Below, in pieces: positions 1-9,273 of a stretch of DNA of 39,700 nt. Every line of letters starts with the position of its first letter. Position 1 is the first letter of the stretch. The stretch lies in assembly GCA_964513205.1 (NCBI GenBank), contig CAZELP010000017.1, positions 1 through 39,700 on the forward strand, in the 5' to 3' direction. The notes under the pieces were generated by a model, which was not told where the DNA came from, did not search any database, and worked only from the letters and a program-made list of their open reading frames with translations. Made by a program: the position numbers and the translations under genes. This stretch comes from JAGVJT01 sp964513205. Its GTDB lineage: Bacteria > Pseudomonadota > Gammaproteobacteria > Legionellales > Legionellaceae.

Positions 1-2
1 AA

Positions 3-851
3 GTCAATAGGACTATTGCCGCAAAAAGTGGTGATGCCTTTGGAAAAATGGCCAAAGGTATATTTGGCTTAACCGATACGGGTGTCTGGTCTGAAATCAT
101 TAAAAGACTATTTTCTATAAAAATAGACAGTAAGCGTCAATCGATGATTCGTAAAGCGATAGAATCAAGTCGCGGTAATGTGTTGGTGAACGAATCTCTG
201 GATGCTTTAGACTTTAAGAGTCGTTTTATCGATGCACTTCACGCGACTAAAGAAGCAAGTAGTGATTCTTTAGAGCGAAAAGATCCAATTGTTCGTCGTA
301 TGAAAAAAGACGATATCGTGCGTATTGAAAAACTTTATGCAGGTGGTATTTTGGGGCAACTGGAAAAGAGTTTAAATAGTGTTGTGGATAAAACAACAGT
401 TCCTCCGGAAGGATTGCCAAGAAACATTAGGGAAGAGCTTGCAATAGAGCAAGTGTTTGCGATGATTTCGCCACCTTTTGATCCCAAATCAACCAAGCTC
501 ATTTTAAGTGGTGATGATCATGATCAGGTTGCGCGGTTACATGCAGTTTTGCTTGTGTTAAATAGGCAAATACCGTCGATGAAGTCTCTGGAAATTGAAG
601 TAGAGGGTCCCAGTCCAAGACCCTCAAAAGCCGGAGCATTTTTTCAGAAGCAAGCCAATCAAGATTTTATAAATGCGCATTTAAGTGCGGACGCCTTGAA
701 AAAAATTTCAAGTAAGAAAACTGAGTTTCTTCACCTTAATGATATGAAAAGCAAACTTCACGCAATCAAGTCTGCAAAATCAAGCGCCACATCTGAACTC
801 GAGCAGTTAGATGGAATGCGTTTTCCATCTCCTGGTGGAAGCGGAAAGTAG
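3..851 (+). CDS. Hypothetical protein, 5' end outside window
   Basis: The frame is open from the first bases of the window, so the gene starts upstream and only its C-terminal part (about 280 residues) is visible; the ATG at 48 is probably internal. I do not recognise the family. The sequence is hydrophilic and Lys/Ser rich, has no obvious membrane segment, and ends in a low-complexity Ser/Gly/Pro tail. A stretch around 530-600 (hydrophobic residues spaced with charged ones) could be a small alpha/beta unit, but nothing catalytic is evident. It lies 173 bases before the giant LRR-AAA+ gene on the same strand. A secreted effector role is possible from context only and is not supported by a motif. 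Confidence 0.7.
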   Translation, partial: VNRTIAAKSGDAFGKMAKGIFGLTDTGVWSEIIKRLFSIKIDSKRQSMIRKAIESSRGNVLVNESLDALDFKSRFIDALHATKEASSDSLERKDPIVRRMKKDDIVRIEKLYAGGILGQLEKSLNSVVDKTTVPPEGLPRNIREELAIEQVFAMISPPFDPKSTKLILSGDDHDQVARLHAVLLVLNRQIPSMKSLEIEVEGPSPRPSKAGAFFQKQANQDFINAHLSADALKKISSKKTEFLHLNDMKSKLHAIKSAKSSATSELEQLDGMRFPSPGGSGK

Positions 852-963
852 ATGTCTTTTTGTCAAGAAATTGAACACTGCGATTTTCTCTCTGTGCGTA
901 ACCCATTCACAAGCATTCTGCAGTAAATTTCTAAATTGCTACGACACAGGTGTGTTTGAATTT

Positions 964-992
964 TTGACAATTCTGTAAGATTTGACTATACA
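964..992 (+). promoter_or_regulatory. Possible sigma70 promoter for the LRR-AAA+ gene
   Basis: A perfect TTGACA at 964-969 is followed after 17 bases by TATACA at 987-992, a weak -10 element. It lies about 30 bases before the ATG at 1025 and inside the 173-base gap following the partial gene. The rest of that gap (852-963) shows nothing else I can name. The -10 matches consensus at only four positions, so this is tentative. Confidence 0.35.
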
Positions 993-1024
993 TTTATTAT
1001 AAGCATTAAAAGACAGAGACGCCC

Positions 1025-4000
1025 ATGCCTTACCATGAGTCTTTTTATTATTTATCTGAAACTGATGCGACCGGTTTTTCAAAGAACCCGCCTGGGACGT
1101 TATATTACGATAGACTCATCCTTGACAAGCCTTGCTGGAAAAAAACAACGCAGGCCTATGACCTGTATCCAAAAACTATCATCATCGCAGATTCCAGTGC
1201 TCCTAACTGGTCTTTTGAACAAAAAGATACCGTCAATTCCTGTATTCAAGAACTCTTGCAAGTGGGTTTTCACCTTTATGCTTGGACAGAAGGTGAATTG
1301 AGAAAACTTGACGTAAAAGGTTTGAGCTTAGTTGATTTAAAATGCATGACCGATATCGACCTAAATACTGTTCGAACCAGTGCAACCCAACAATTGGGGC
1401 GCTCAGAAGATAAAATTCAGATCTTGAGTGCAGAGAACATGGATCTTTTGACAGTCAATCAAAACACTCAACCTCTTACAATCGAAAAATTAGAATTATC
1501 CTCATCGGCAATGACGGATGATGAGCTTTTAGAAACTTTAAGAAATCAATCTTTTCACTGCTTAAAACTTGAAAACTACAAAAATGCGCTGTCGAATATG
1601 ATTGATATTTTAAGTCAGAAACCAGAATTGGAAGCGGTAGAACTTTATCATGGTGAGTTTACAAGTGATGATCTTGCTATTCTGTTACAACGATTACCCA
1701 AACTTCGTGCATTGCGTATTGAAGAGTGTACGGGGCTCACATCGTCCATGACACAAACGATTCAAGAGTCTTCGTTTTTAGAATCGCTGGAAATGCATAA
1801 TACGCCATTTACTGGTGAGAATTTGGCAAAAATATTACCTCATACGCCTAAACTACAACAATTAGCACTCGAAAACTGTGGTAAGCTTTCTGGTGGTTTT
1901 TTAGATGCAAAATTAGATAACTTGGAATCATTACAATGCCAAAACCCTCTAGGCGATAGTTGCCTTGATCAAGAGGATATAGTCTTCATTCATACACATG
2001 CGACTCATCTCCGCACACTTCTTTTATCAGATTTATATGATCCTCAGTATAATGAAAATCATACCCTCAAGAACATCACCACTCTCGAGTATTCTCTCTT
2101 AGGAGTCGAGGAATATAATCAGCTCAAAGACATTCACTCACAGTTTCCTCATCTTAAAACTTTAAGAGGACTTTTTTCTCCTCAAGGAGAAGCATTCGAT
2201 GACATTTCGAAATTCGAACATCTCGAGTCTTTATCGTTAAAATTCTTGATATTGGATAAGATTGTATCTTTGAGTAAAGACGGTAAAAAATTCACTGACT
2301 TTTTATCAACATCAAAAACAATCAAAACTCTAACGCTTATAAGTTCTCATAATTTTGTTGACTTTGATGAATCTATTATTTTTGAGTCTTTGGAAAATTT
2401 AATTTTAATCGGAAGTTCTTCTTTTATACCCTCTCATGCGCCTCATCTGAAACGACTTATTTATTCTGGATATGGTAGTGATTTAGTCCACTGTTATAAA
2501 CTATTTGACATGCTCGATAAATTTAAACCTTTACCGAGTCTCGAGCAATTGGAGTTACCCGATCACATGATTGACATAGTCATTCCTATGGGTAATACAA
2601 AAAAAACTCGAATCCTCACGGAACTTCTTCAAAAATGCCCTAATCTACAAGAACCTTCATTATCCAGATTACTTCAGTTGATTGAGCAAAGCACAAAAAT
2701 GATTGAGCAAAGTACACGCCCAAATGAAAGACCCATCTTGGATCTGCCTAGACATGACCCCAATGAATTTATCAATAAACCACCAGATAAAGAGGCTTTT
2801 CGATACACTGGACTCAATAAAACAAAAAACCAGAAGATGGTGATCGAAAAATTATGTCAATATCTGACACTCTCGCAAAAACACATAGCCCTTATCCCTC
2901 TGATACAAAAAGGGATTTGTGTTGCGTTATGTCACTTGCCTGAAAAATTAGGAGATGCACCCTATGAAGTTTTAAATGGCTATTTAGAGAGGCTATCTCA
3001 GTGGGACGGAAAGAATATCGACATAAAACTCACCCCATTTTTAGAGGTGCTTATTGATACGATTCATACGCATCAACTCGAGCAACGTTTTACCCCTCAA
3101 GGGAGCACTTATGTCGGTGGAAAATTAGCGATTCTTTCTAAAAAAATGACAACACCTTATATGCTGGTCAACCCATGGCACGCAATTAAACTTTTTCCTC
3201 TGCCTGAAAAAAATCAAACGGTTATTTACGACCCCAATAATACGGTGGGCGCTATGCTCATGCCCAACGAAAATTTGCCGAGCATTATTGAATGCATGCT
3301 GGGATCTTTGGTTTGTATCAAGGAGCTGAAAATACCCCTGGAAGATGAAACTTTCGTCATTGACGATCCCAGTCAGTTTATTCATGACGGCGGCCTCTTT
3401 TTACTGAATGATAGCTGCTGGAATCTCAATGTTAACCATTTGCATGGATTAAAAATCTCATTACAAGGTTTAGAGGGCTTATTCTCTAGGAGCTTGGATG
3501 ATACACCCGCATGGGTTTATGGTATCCAATACCCTTATACGCTCGATTTAATCGCTCAATTCATACACGAAGCACCTCATGCAGAGGCTCGCTTAACACA
3601 AAGCCTGGATACACTGACACCGTTTCAAAAACATCACTGCATAGAAGTGTTGATACAACATCGGCATACTCATGAAGCACTTGTGAACACGTTAATCACG
3701 GTTGTGCGAGCGGCATTTAGTCCCACGTATTACCAAAAACAGCTTACCACTTGGGAGGGGGAAACACGCTACGCCACATCTCTCATGGAGTATTGCCAAA
3801 AAATTGTGAGTCATCCTGGGCATCATCTTAACCAACTGATTGAAGTCTCTTCCAATGAATCTGTTTCCACTTTGCAATATGCATTGCAAAAGTATTGCAT
3901 ATTAACTAGAAGGCCCGTATTTTACGTCAGTTCGCCTGATCATTTAAGATGCCAAACGCCTTATCTTCATGTTGATTCTAATGGTTTGGGGCATTACAGC

Positions 4001-7000
4001 GAATGGTACGAGGGGCCGGGTTCTGTGATGATGCAATTTATTCGAAATGCCAAGGACTCTTCGAGGTCACCTGTCATTATTATCAATTATGACAACTTTA
4101 AACCGGCTGAAATCGTCCAGTTTCACGCGCTCCTCGATAGCCCAAGAAAAGCTGATGGCGTACTTTTACCCGATAATACTTCCATTATCGGTCTTAGCAA
4201 TATCCACCATCCACAACGCTATCAAGGCACTGATTTTTATTCAAGAATGACCAAACAACAGTGTCCCTTAGCAGAAAAAGATCTCACGAACGTTATCCCT
4301 CCATTGCCTCTGGTGAAATATCCTCAAGAACTCAAGGTCATTCGCATCAATCTATTTAATGCTTCTGATTGGAAAGAGCGATTATTAGGGCGATTTCATA
4401 CTGAAGGCCAAGTGATTACTTTTACAAAGGGACCGCTGATAGAAGCGCTTGAATCGAACATTCCTATTTGTATTGAAAATGGTCATCACGAAGACATGAT
4501 ACGGTTTTTTCAGGAAGCGATGCTGCATAAAAAAATACATTATCCAGGTGGTGAAATTGCGTTGCCACTTAATTTTCAGTTCGAAATGAAGGAAGGTTAT
4601 GATTGGAGAGAATTAACAACCCATGTTCAGCTACATCAAGGATTAGTAGCGGGTGCACCGACTATAAATCCCACGCGCCTGACTCACTGCTTTCAACAAA
4701 TTCAGTGCGATAACACAACTGAAACCATGACAGAAACAAAAGGATTGCTTGAGCTTGCTGCAAACATGCCTCTGACACTTTCTGTGACCCGAGATCTAAG
4801 CTTGGATGAATGGGCTATGCTTTTAACTGAAGCAAAAAAACATCATGTCACATTGACTTGTGCACTCGCACCTTCAGTGAGTTTACCAGAACCTTTAAAG
4901 CAACAGATCGCCGTTGAAAAACACACACCTGAACCAACTCAAGTGAATAAAACACGCATTATTCACAGCACAGACATTGACGTGACGCTTGCAAACTTCA
5001 CACAATCATCTTCTGATTGGATGATCATCGATATCAGTGAGTGCTCAACCAGTGATTTACTCTACAAATTAAGTGTCATCAATGATCGAGAGCATCGTCG
5101 ATTTCGATTCAATGAAAGTCATGGCCTGCTATCTGATGCGTTAAAAAGCAATAAAAAAATTATTCTCACAGGCACATGCTCCCTTGAACTTGCAGATGAG
5201 CTTTCTGACGTGCTCTTAAAAAGACAAATGAAAGAATCTAACCCCGGTGAGCTTGTCATTATCACAACAAAACCTGAGTTATTTCCCACACAAGTCCCAG
5301 AAATTCATGATATCCAAACAAAAGAAAAAATCGAACTGCTTTCACGCCATTACCTGAGAGAAGATATTGAAAAATTTATCACACAGTATCCTCAAGATTC
5401 ACTTGCAAAATTACGCGCACGTTTAGCCTATCATAACTTGCATCCAGAGCAATCAAGCGATAAAGCCTGGGATGGCGTCTATCATTTAGATATTCACTTT
5501 GAATCCACACCTTGGGATAAGGTGAATGCTAAAACAATCAGCAACATGTTGATTCAAAACCGACTGGATGAAATTGATGCACGATTGTCTTACGAGCCCT
5601 ATGTTCTTCTTTCAGGTCTAACTGCTACAGGAAAATCGACCTTTGTCGAACGATATCTTTCTAAAAAAAACACAGTTTTGATGGATGTCCATGCCTGGGC
5701 AACATCAAAGAATACGGGCCGCAAAATTTTATTTATTGACGAAGCCAATCTCTCTTCACGGCAATGGAGTGAATTCGAAGGTCTTTATCAATCTCCACCG
5801 CACATTTTTGTTGATGGTTTGTATTATGAATTGACTCCAGAACATAAAGTTGTTTTTGCGGCTAATCCACTGAGCTATGGTGATAGAACATTACCCGCTT
5901 TTTTTGAACAACATGGAAACTCACTGATTTTTGAACCTTTGCCTCATGCTTTTATTTATGAAAAAATTATAAATCCTATTTTTGAACGAACTTTGGTCGC
6001 ACACTTGTCTGAAGAAATCGCTCGAGAATTACTCTCAGTTTATTCATTTTTATGTCAGCATTCAAAACAAGAAGTACTCATTTCTCCTCGTGAAATTCAA
6101 ATGATGGCCTTGCTCATTGTTGCCTCTATCAACGAACGTCCTGATGAGAATCTTCTGGAAATTGCAAAAGAACACCGATACACCATTGCAAAATCGATTT
6201 TAACCAACTCTAAACTTGAAAAAAATGTTTTAGATGAATTTGAAAGAACATTTAAACCAGAAAATAGATCGCTTGTCGATAGCACGTTATCTTTGTCTTA
6301 CACACACACGCATTCTCGTGCTCCAGTCAAAAAACAACTGCTGGATATGTTGAGCGTGCGAATGGAAAAGCGAAGAGCGCGTCAAGATGACGTGGATGCC
6401 AAGATCTATGGTGGATTAAGTGGTTTGGTCATTGAAGGTCCCCCAGGCATTGGTAAAACAGAGCTCATCAAAGTCTTGCTTGCTGAACAGGGGTATCGTG
6501 AGCAATCACTTGGTCGCTCTACACAAAAAATTCCTAGCGATAAACGCTACTACAATATTCCTGCCAACATGCTTTACGATGATAAAAAAAATCTGTTATG
6601 CCAAGCTTTTGAAGAGGGTGCTATTGTTGTCATGGATGAAATCAACAGCTCTTCTATGATGGAAAGTCTCTTAAATGATTTACTCATGGGCTATTCGCCC
6701 GATAAAAAGCGTCCTCAAAACCCAGGTTTCTTGGTACTGGGCACACAAAATCCATCGACTTTTCAAGGTAGAAGAACCATGGGAAACGCTTTGGCAAGAC
6801 GATTCATCACCACACAACTGCCGGATTATGACACTCAAGAAAAAGTCACAATATTAACAAAAATGGGTCTGTCATCAGAAAAAGCAATCGCACTTGTGAA
6901 TGTGTATAATGAACGCCAAACATATGCAGCACATCACCATTTGACACCAGCACCGACCTTTCGAGATCTCTATAAACTAGCAAAAACAGAAATCCATACA

Positions 7001-7141
7001 AAACATATGCTAGATAATGAGGATTCGCCAGAACAGAGGTTGACCACAGCCAACACGACTGAAATAACACGTCAACACAAAGAAAAATTACAGAATACTT
7101 TTACAGATCCTGAAAGTACGGACTATCGCTTTAAAATTTGA
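1025..7141 (+). CDS. Giant leucine-rich-repeat / multi-AAA+ ATPase
   Basis: A 2038-residue protein. Residues about 150-545 hold irregular leucine-rich repeats of the LxxLxLxx type (for example PKLRALRIEECTGL). Two intact AAA+ modules of the dynein/midasin/MoxR type lie at the C-terminus. Module one has Walker A GLTATGKS at 1531-1538, Walker B ILFIDEAN with D1572/E1573, and sensor-1 N1614. Module two has Walker A GPPGIGKT at 1805-1812, Walker B IVVMDEIN with D1871/E1872, sensor-1 N1909, and an arginine-finger-like ALARRF ending near 1927. Between them and the LRRs, segments at about 1016-1060, 1136-1153 and 1367-1383 resemble AAA+ cores lacking catalytic residues. There is no signal peptide or membrane segment. 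The likely role is ATP-driven remodelling of a target bound by the LRR part. It could be a translocated effector or an intracellular machine; neither is shown by the sequence. Confidence 0.85.
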   Translation: MPYHESFYYLSETDATGFSKNPPGTLYYDRLILDKPCWKKTTQAYDLYPKTIIIADSSAPNWSFEQKDTVNSCIQELLQVGFHLYAWTEGELRKLDVKGLSLVDLKCMTDIDLNTVRTSATQQLGRSEDKIQILSAENMDLLTVNQNTQPLTIEKLELSSSAMTDDELLETLRNQSFHCLKLENYKNALSNMIDILSQKPELEAVELYHGEFTSDDLAILLQRLPKLRALRIEECTGLTSSMTQTIQESSFLESLEMHNTPFTGENLAKILPHTPKLQQLALENCGKLSGGFLDAKLDNLESLQCQNPLGDSCLDQEDIVFIHTHATHLRTLLLSDLYDPQYNENHTLKNITTLEYSLLGVEEYNQLKDIHSQFPHLKTLRGLFSPQGEAFDDISKFEHLESLSLKFLILDKIVSLSKDGKKFTDFLSTSKTIKTLTLISSHNFVDFDESIIFESLENLILIGSSSFIPSHAPHLKRLIYSGYGSDLVHCYKLFDMLDKFKPLPSLEQLELPDHMIDIVIPMGNTKKTRILTELLQKCPNLQEPSLSRLLQLIEQSTKMIEQSTRPNERPILDLPRHDPNEFINKPPDKEAFRYTGLNKTKNQKMVIEKLCQYLTLSQKHIALIPLIQKGICVALCHLPEKLGDAPYEVLNGYLERLSQWDGKNIDIKLTPFLEVLIDTIHTHQLEQRFTPQGSTYVGGKLAILSKKMTTPYMLVNPWHAIKLFPLPEKNQTVIYDPNNTVGAMLMPNENLPSIIECMLGSLVCIKELKIPLEDETFVIDDPSQFIHDGGLFLLNDSCWNLNVNHLHGLKISLQGLEGLFSRSLDDTPAWVYGIQYPYTLDLIAQFIHEAPHAEARLTQSLDTLTPFQKHHCIEVLIQHRHTHEALVNTLITVVRAAFSPTYYQKQLTTWEGETRYATSLMEYCQKIVSHPGHHLNQLIEVSSNESVSTLQYALQKYCILTRRPVFYVSSPDHLRCQTPYLHVDSNGLGHYSEWYEGPGSVMMQFIRNAKDSSRSPVIIINYDNFKPAEIVQFHALLDSPRKADGVLLPDNTSIIGLSNIHHPQRYQGTDFYSRMTKQQCPLAEKDLTNVIPPLPLVKYPQELKVIRINLFNASDWKERLLGRFHTEGQVITFTKGPLIEALESNIPICIENGHHEDMIRFFQEAMLHKKIHYPGGEIALPLNFQFEMKEGYDWRELTTHVQLHQGLVAGAPTINPTRLTHCFQQIQCDNTTETMTETKGLLELAANMPLTLSVTRDLSLDEWAMLLTEAKKHHVTLTCALAPSVSLPEPLKQQIAVEKHTPEPTQVNKTRIIHSTDIDVTLANFTQSSSDWMIIDISECSTSDLLYKLSVINDREHRRFRFNESHGLLSDALKSNKKIILTGTCSLELADELSDVLLKRQMKESNPGELVIITTKPELFPTQVPEIHDIQTKEKIELLSRHYLREDIEKFITQYPQDSLAKLRARLAYHNLHPEQSSDKAWDGVYHLDIHFESTPWDKVNAKTISNMLIQNRLDEIDARLSYEPYVLLSGLTATGKSTFVERYLSKKNTVLMDVHAWATSKNTGRKILFIDEANLSSRQWSEFEGLYQSPPHIFVDGLYYELTPEHKVVFAANPLSYGDRTLPAFFEQHGNSLIFEPLPHAFIYEKIINPIFERTLVAHLSEEIARELLSVYSFLCQHSKQEVLISPREIQMMALLIVASINERPDENLLEIAKEHRYTIAKSILTNSKLEKNVLDEFERTFKPENRSLVDSTLSLSYTHTHSRAPVKKQLLDMLSVRMEKRRARQDDVDAKIYGGLSGLVIEGPPGIGKTELIKVLLAEQGYREQSLGRSTQKIPSDKRYYNIPANMLYDDKKNLLCQAFEEGAIVVMDEINSSSMMESLLNDLLMGYSPDKKRPQNPGFLVLGTQNPSTFQGRRTMGNALARRFITTQLPDYDTQEKVTILTKMGLSSEKAIALVNVYNERQTYAAHHHLTPAPTFRDLYKLAKTEIHTKHMLDNEDSPEQRLTTANTTEITRQHKEKLQNTFTDPESTDYRFKI

Positions 7142-7286
7142 TTGACTTAAATAATAATAAACTCTCACTTTACGTCTGCCTTGAAGAGCGAGATCGTCAT
7201 CTACTTATCTTAAAAATTATATGTTAGAATCCATTTTTCTCAAAAATTGAATTTCAAGTGAGTTTTGAAAAGCAAAAGGATTTGTC

Positions 7287-8018
7287 ATGAAGAAATATAA
7301 CGCAATCGGTCTTTCTTTACTATTTTGTAGTTTTGCAGCAGTCCCATACGCTCAAGCCGGTGATATGGGGGGAAATGTGGGTTCAGCCTTGCGGATAAAT
7401 CCTTTTGTCAGTGGCGAGGCGGCATACAGTTGGTATGATTATCCTTCTGCACTTTCTGTTAATGAGCTCATAGGACGATCAGATCATCAAGGTTGGGGTG
7501 GGCGATTTGGTGCTGGTTTACTTTTTGTGCCTTCTGATAATTGGAAGTATACAAGTGAAGTGGGTTGGGGATACTATGCCAAATCCAACTCAGAAGGGCT
7601 ACAATCGGCTCTTTCTGCATCATCAACTTACGATGGTTTTGATATCTTAGTTGGAGTTGATAAGCAATATAATCGCTTTGACTTTTTCATTAAAGGCGGA
7701 GCGATGTTGCTGGATAGACGTACGTCAACCTTCAAATCTTTGGGTTCTTTTTTTCCGGATAATACTGTTACTGGAGTTTCTTCTGGCAAATCGAATAATA
7801 CAGAAGTGCTCCCTGAAATTAAGGTGGGTGGCATCTATAACTTGACTGATGCTTGGGGAGTGACGATTTCTTACATGCATCTTTTTGGTGGGGATACTGG
7901 ATACACCAACAGTAATACGGGCATTCCGGGTGAAAATATTGTCATTAATCAACATAAGTCTTCTCAACTTCCAACATTTAATACCATTCTATTTGGCTTA
8001 AGTTATATCTTGATATAA
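7287..8018 (+). CDS. Secreted outer-membrane beta-barrel-type protein
   Basis: A 243-residue protein with a clear Sec signal peptide (charged MKKY start, hydrophobic core, cleavage after AQA at about residue 24). The mature part is rich in alternating aromatic/polar strands and Gly turns (WGGRFGAGLLFV, FDFFIKGGAMLL, FNTILFGLSYILI), as expected for an eight- to ten-stranded outer-membrane barrel of the OmpA/OmpW size class. It ends in a hydrophobic strand, though the last residue is Ile rather than Phe. A good ribosome site (AAGGA) precedes the ATG. The stop is only 19 bases before the P450 start, so it may be co-transcribed with the diterpenoid cluster. The exact family is not recognised; transport of lipid or hydrophobic molecules is speculative. 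Confidence 0.75.
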   Translation: MKKYNAIGLSLLFCSFAAVPYAQAGDMGGNVGSALRINPFVSGEAAYSWYDYPSALSVNELIGRSDHQGWGGRFGAGLLFVPSDNWKYTSEVGWGYYAKSNSEGLQSALSASSTYDGFDILVGVDKQYNRFDFFIKGGAMLLDRRTSTFKSLGSFFPDNTVTGVSSGKSNNTEVLPEIKVGGIYNLTDAWGVTISYMHLFGGDTGYTNSNTGIPGENIVINQHKSSQLPTFNTILFGLSYILI

Positions 8019-8037
8019 AAACGAATGGAGATCATGT

Positions 8038-9273
8038 ATGACAAAAAAAGAGGGGTGCCCTTTTTCTAATACATATAGCACACTGAAATCAACTAAACTT
8101 TTGGAGCGACATTACTCGAGAGAAGAAGACATCATGATGATAGACGAAAGTCAATTGGGAACTAAGGTTTGGTTTGTCAATGGTTATGATGTGGCAAAGA
8201 CATTTTTAAAAGATTCTCGATTGTCAGTCGAGCGTGTGCATGCAAGTCCAGATTGGGTGGCTCACAAGCAGAATAGTTTTACAAGAGGGTTAAGGCATTT
8301 GCTCAGTACGGAGCATGATAGTGGTCATAGAGAGTTACGTAAGCTGATCTCAAAGCCATTCACATCCCAAGCCATAGAAAAATTAAAACCTGCAATTGAA
8401 AAAATTGCCGCCGATCTATTAGACAAAATCGAGTTATCGGATTCAAATGAAATTGACTTATTTCAAACATTTGCGCGTCCTTTTGCCTTGACAACGGGGG
8501 CGTACTTATTAGGAGTCCCCTCGGATGATTTAATTGGATTACTTGACGATTTAAGACTCCTTGTTAATCCTGATACTTTTGATACAGCTGAAAGACAGGC
8601 ATCTGAAACAGCGATTCAAGCTTATATTGCTAACCTTTTAGAAAAAAAATCGCCTCTGGATTCTGGAATACTCGGTATATTATTGTCAGCCTTTAAACGA
8701 GGGGAGTTAACGCATTTAGAGTATGTGGGGATGTCCTATATCATCCTTTCTACCACTGAAGTATCTGTTAATTTATTGAGATCAGCAATTCGTGTGGCCT
8801 TAACTTGTTCAGATGTCAAAAAAGTGTTTTCTGAAGAAAATGTGACGGAGGCTGCTTTGGATGAGTTATTGCGACTGGCCTCACCCAATAGGCTGCTGAT
8901 GGCTCGATATGCAAAAACTGCCATTGTTTTTCGAAATGTGAAGATTAATCCTGGTGATGTTGTGTTTATCCATATCGGAGCCGCTAATCGTGATAAAAGA
9001 TATTTCAAAAATCCAGATCAATTTGATGTATCGAATGTTGCTGAAAACAGTCATCTTGTTTTTGGGTGGGGAGCACATTATTGTTTAGGGCGATTTTTTG
9101 TATACAGGCAATTGGAAATCGGTTTAAAGTCACTCTTCACTCGTTTTCCGCGGATGGCATTGTTAAAAGATGAATGCCCACTAGATTGGGAGACAAGTAT
9201 GCATTTCCGCAAAATAGACTCTATTCGAACATGCCTAGATACAACAAAAACGATGATGTCGGTGGATGTTTAA
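8038..9273 (+). CDS. Cytochrome P450
   Basis: A 411-residue soluble bacterial class I-type P450, a haem monooxygenase needing external ferredoxin and reductase, neither of which is encoded in the window. The haem-thiolate motif FGWGAHYCLG spans 342-351, with Cys349 as axial ligand. The K-helix ExxR is E276-R279, and the helix-C region HRELRKLISKPF is present. The I-helix is unusual: where most P450s have AGx(D/E)T, this protein reads STTEV (238-242), keeping the acid E241 but with Val in place of the oxygen-activating Thr. The start is supported by GGAG at 8027-8030. Its stop overlaps the next ATG by one base (TAATG). Given the downstream prenyl synthase and class II cyclase, it most likely oxidises a diterpene; this is inference. 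Confidence 0.92.
   Translation: MTKKEGCPFSNTYSTLKSTKLLERHYSREEDIMMIDESQLGTKVWFVNGYDVAKTFLKDSRLSVERVHASPDWVAHKQNSFTRGLRHLLSTEHDSGHRELRKLISKPFTSQAIEKLKPAIEKIAADLLDKIELSDSNEIDLFQTFARPFALTTGAYLLGVPSDDLIGLLDDLRLLVNPDTFDTAERQASETAIQAYIANLLEKKSPLDSGILGILLSAFKRGELTHLEYVGMSYIILSTTEVSVNLLRSAIRVALTCSDVKKVFSEENVTEAALDELLRLASPNRLLMARYAKTAIVFRNVKINPGDVVFIHIGAANRDKRYFKNPDQFDVSNVAENSHLVFGWGAHYCLGRFFVYRQLEIGLKSLFTRFPRMALLKDECPLDWETSMHFRKIDSIRTCLDTTKTMMSVDV

Noticed and set aside
2670..2715. Short tandem repeat in the LRR-AAA+ gene (two copies of IEQSTKM/IEQSTR)
   Set aside because: Only two short copies in a coding region; not evidence of a repeat element.
9174..9272. N-terminal extension of the phosphatase-like protein from an in-frame ATG at 9174
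   Set aside because: It lies inside the P450 coding region, and starting at 9273 yields a clean signal peptide and a TAATG junction.
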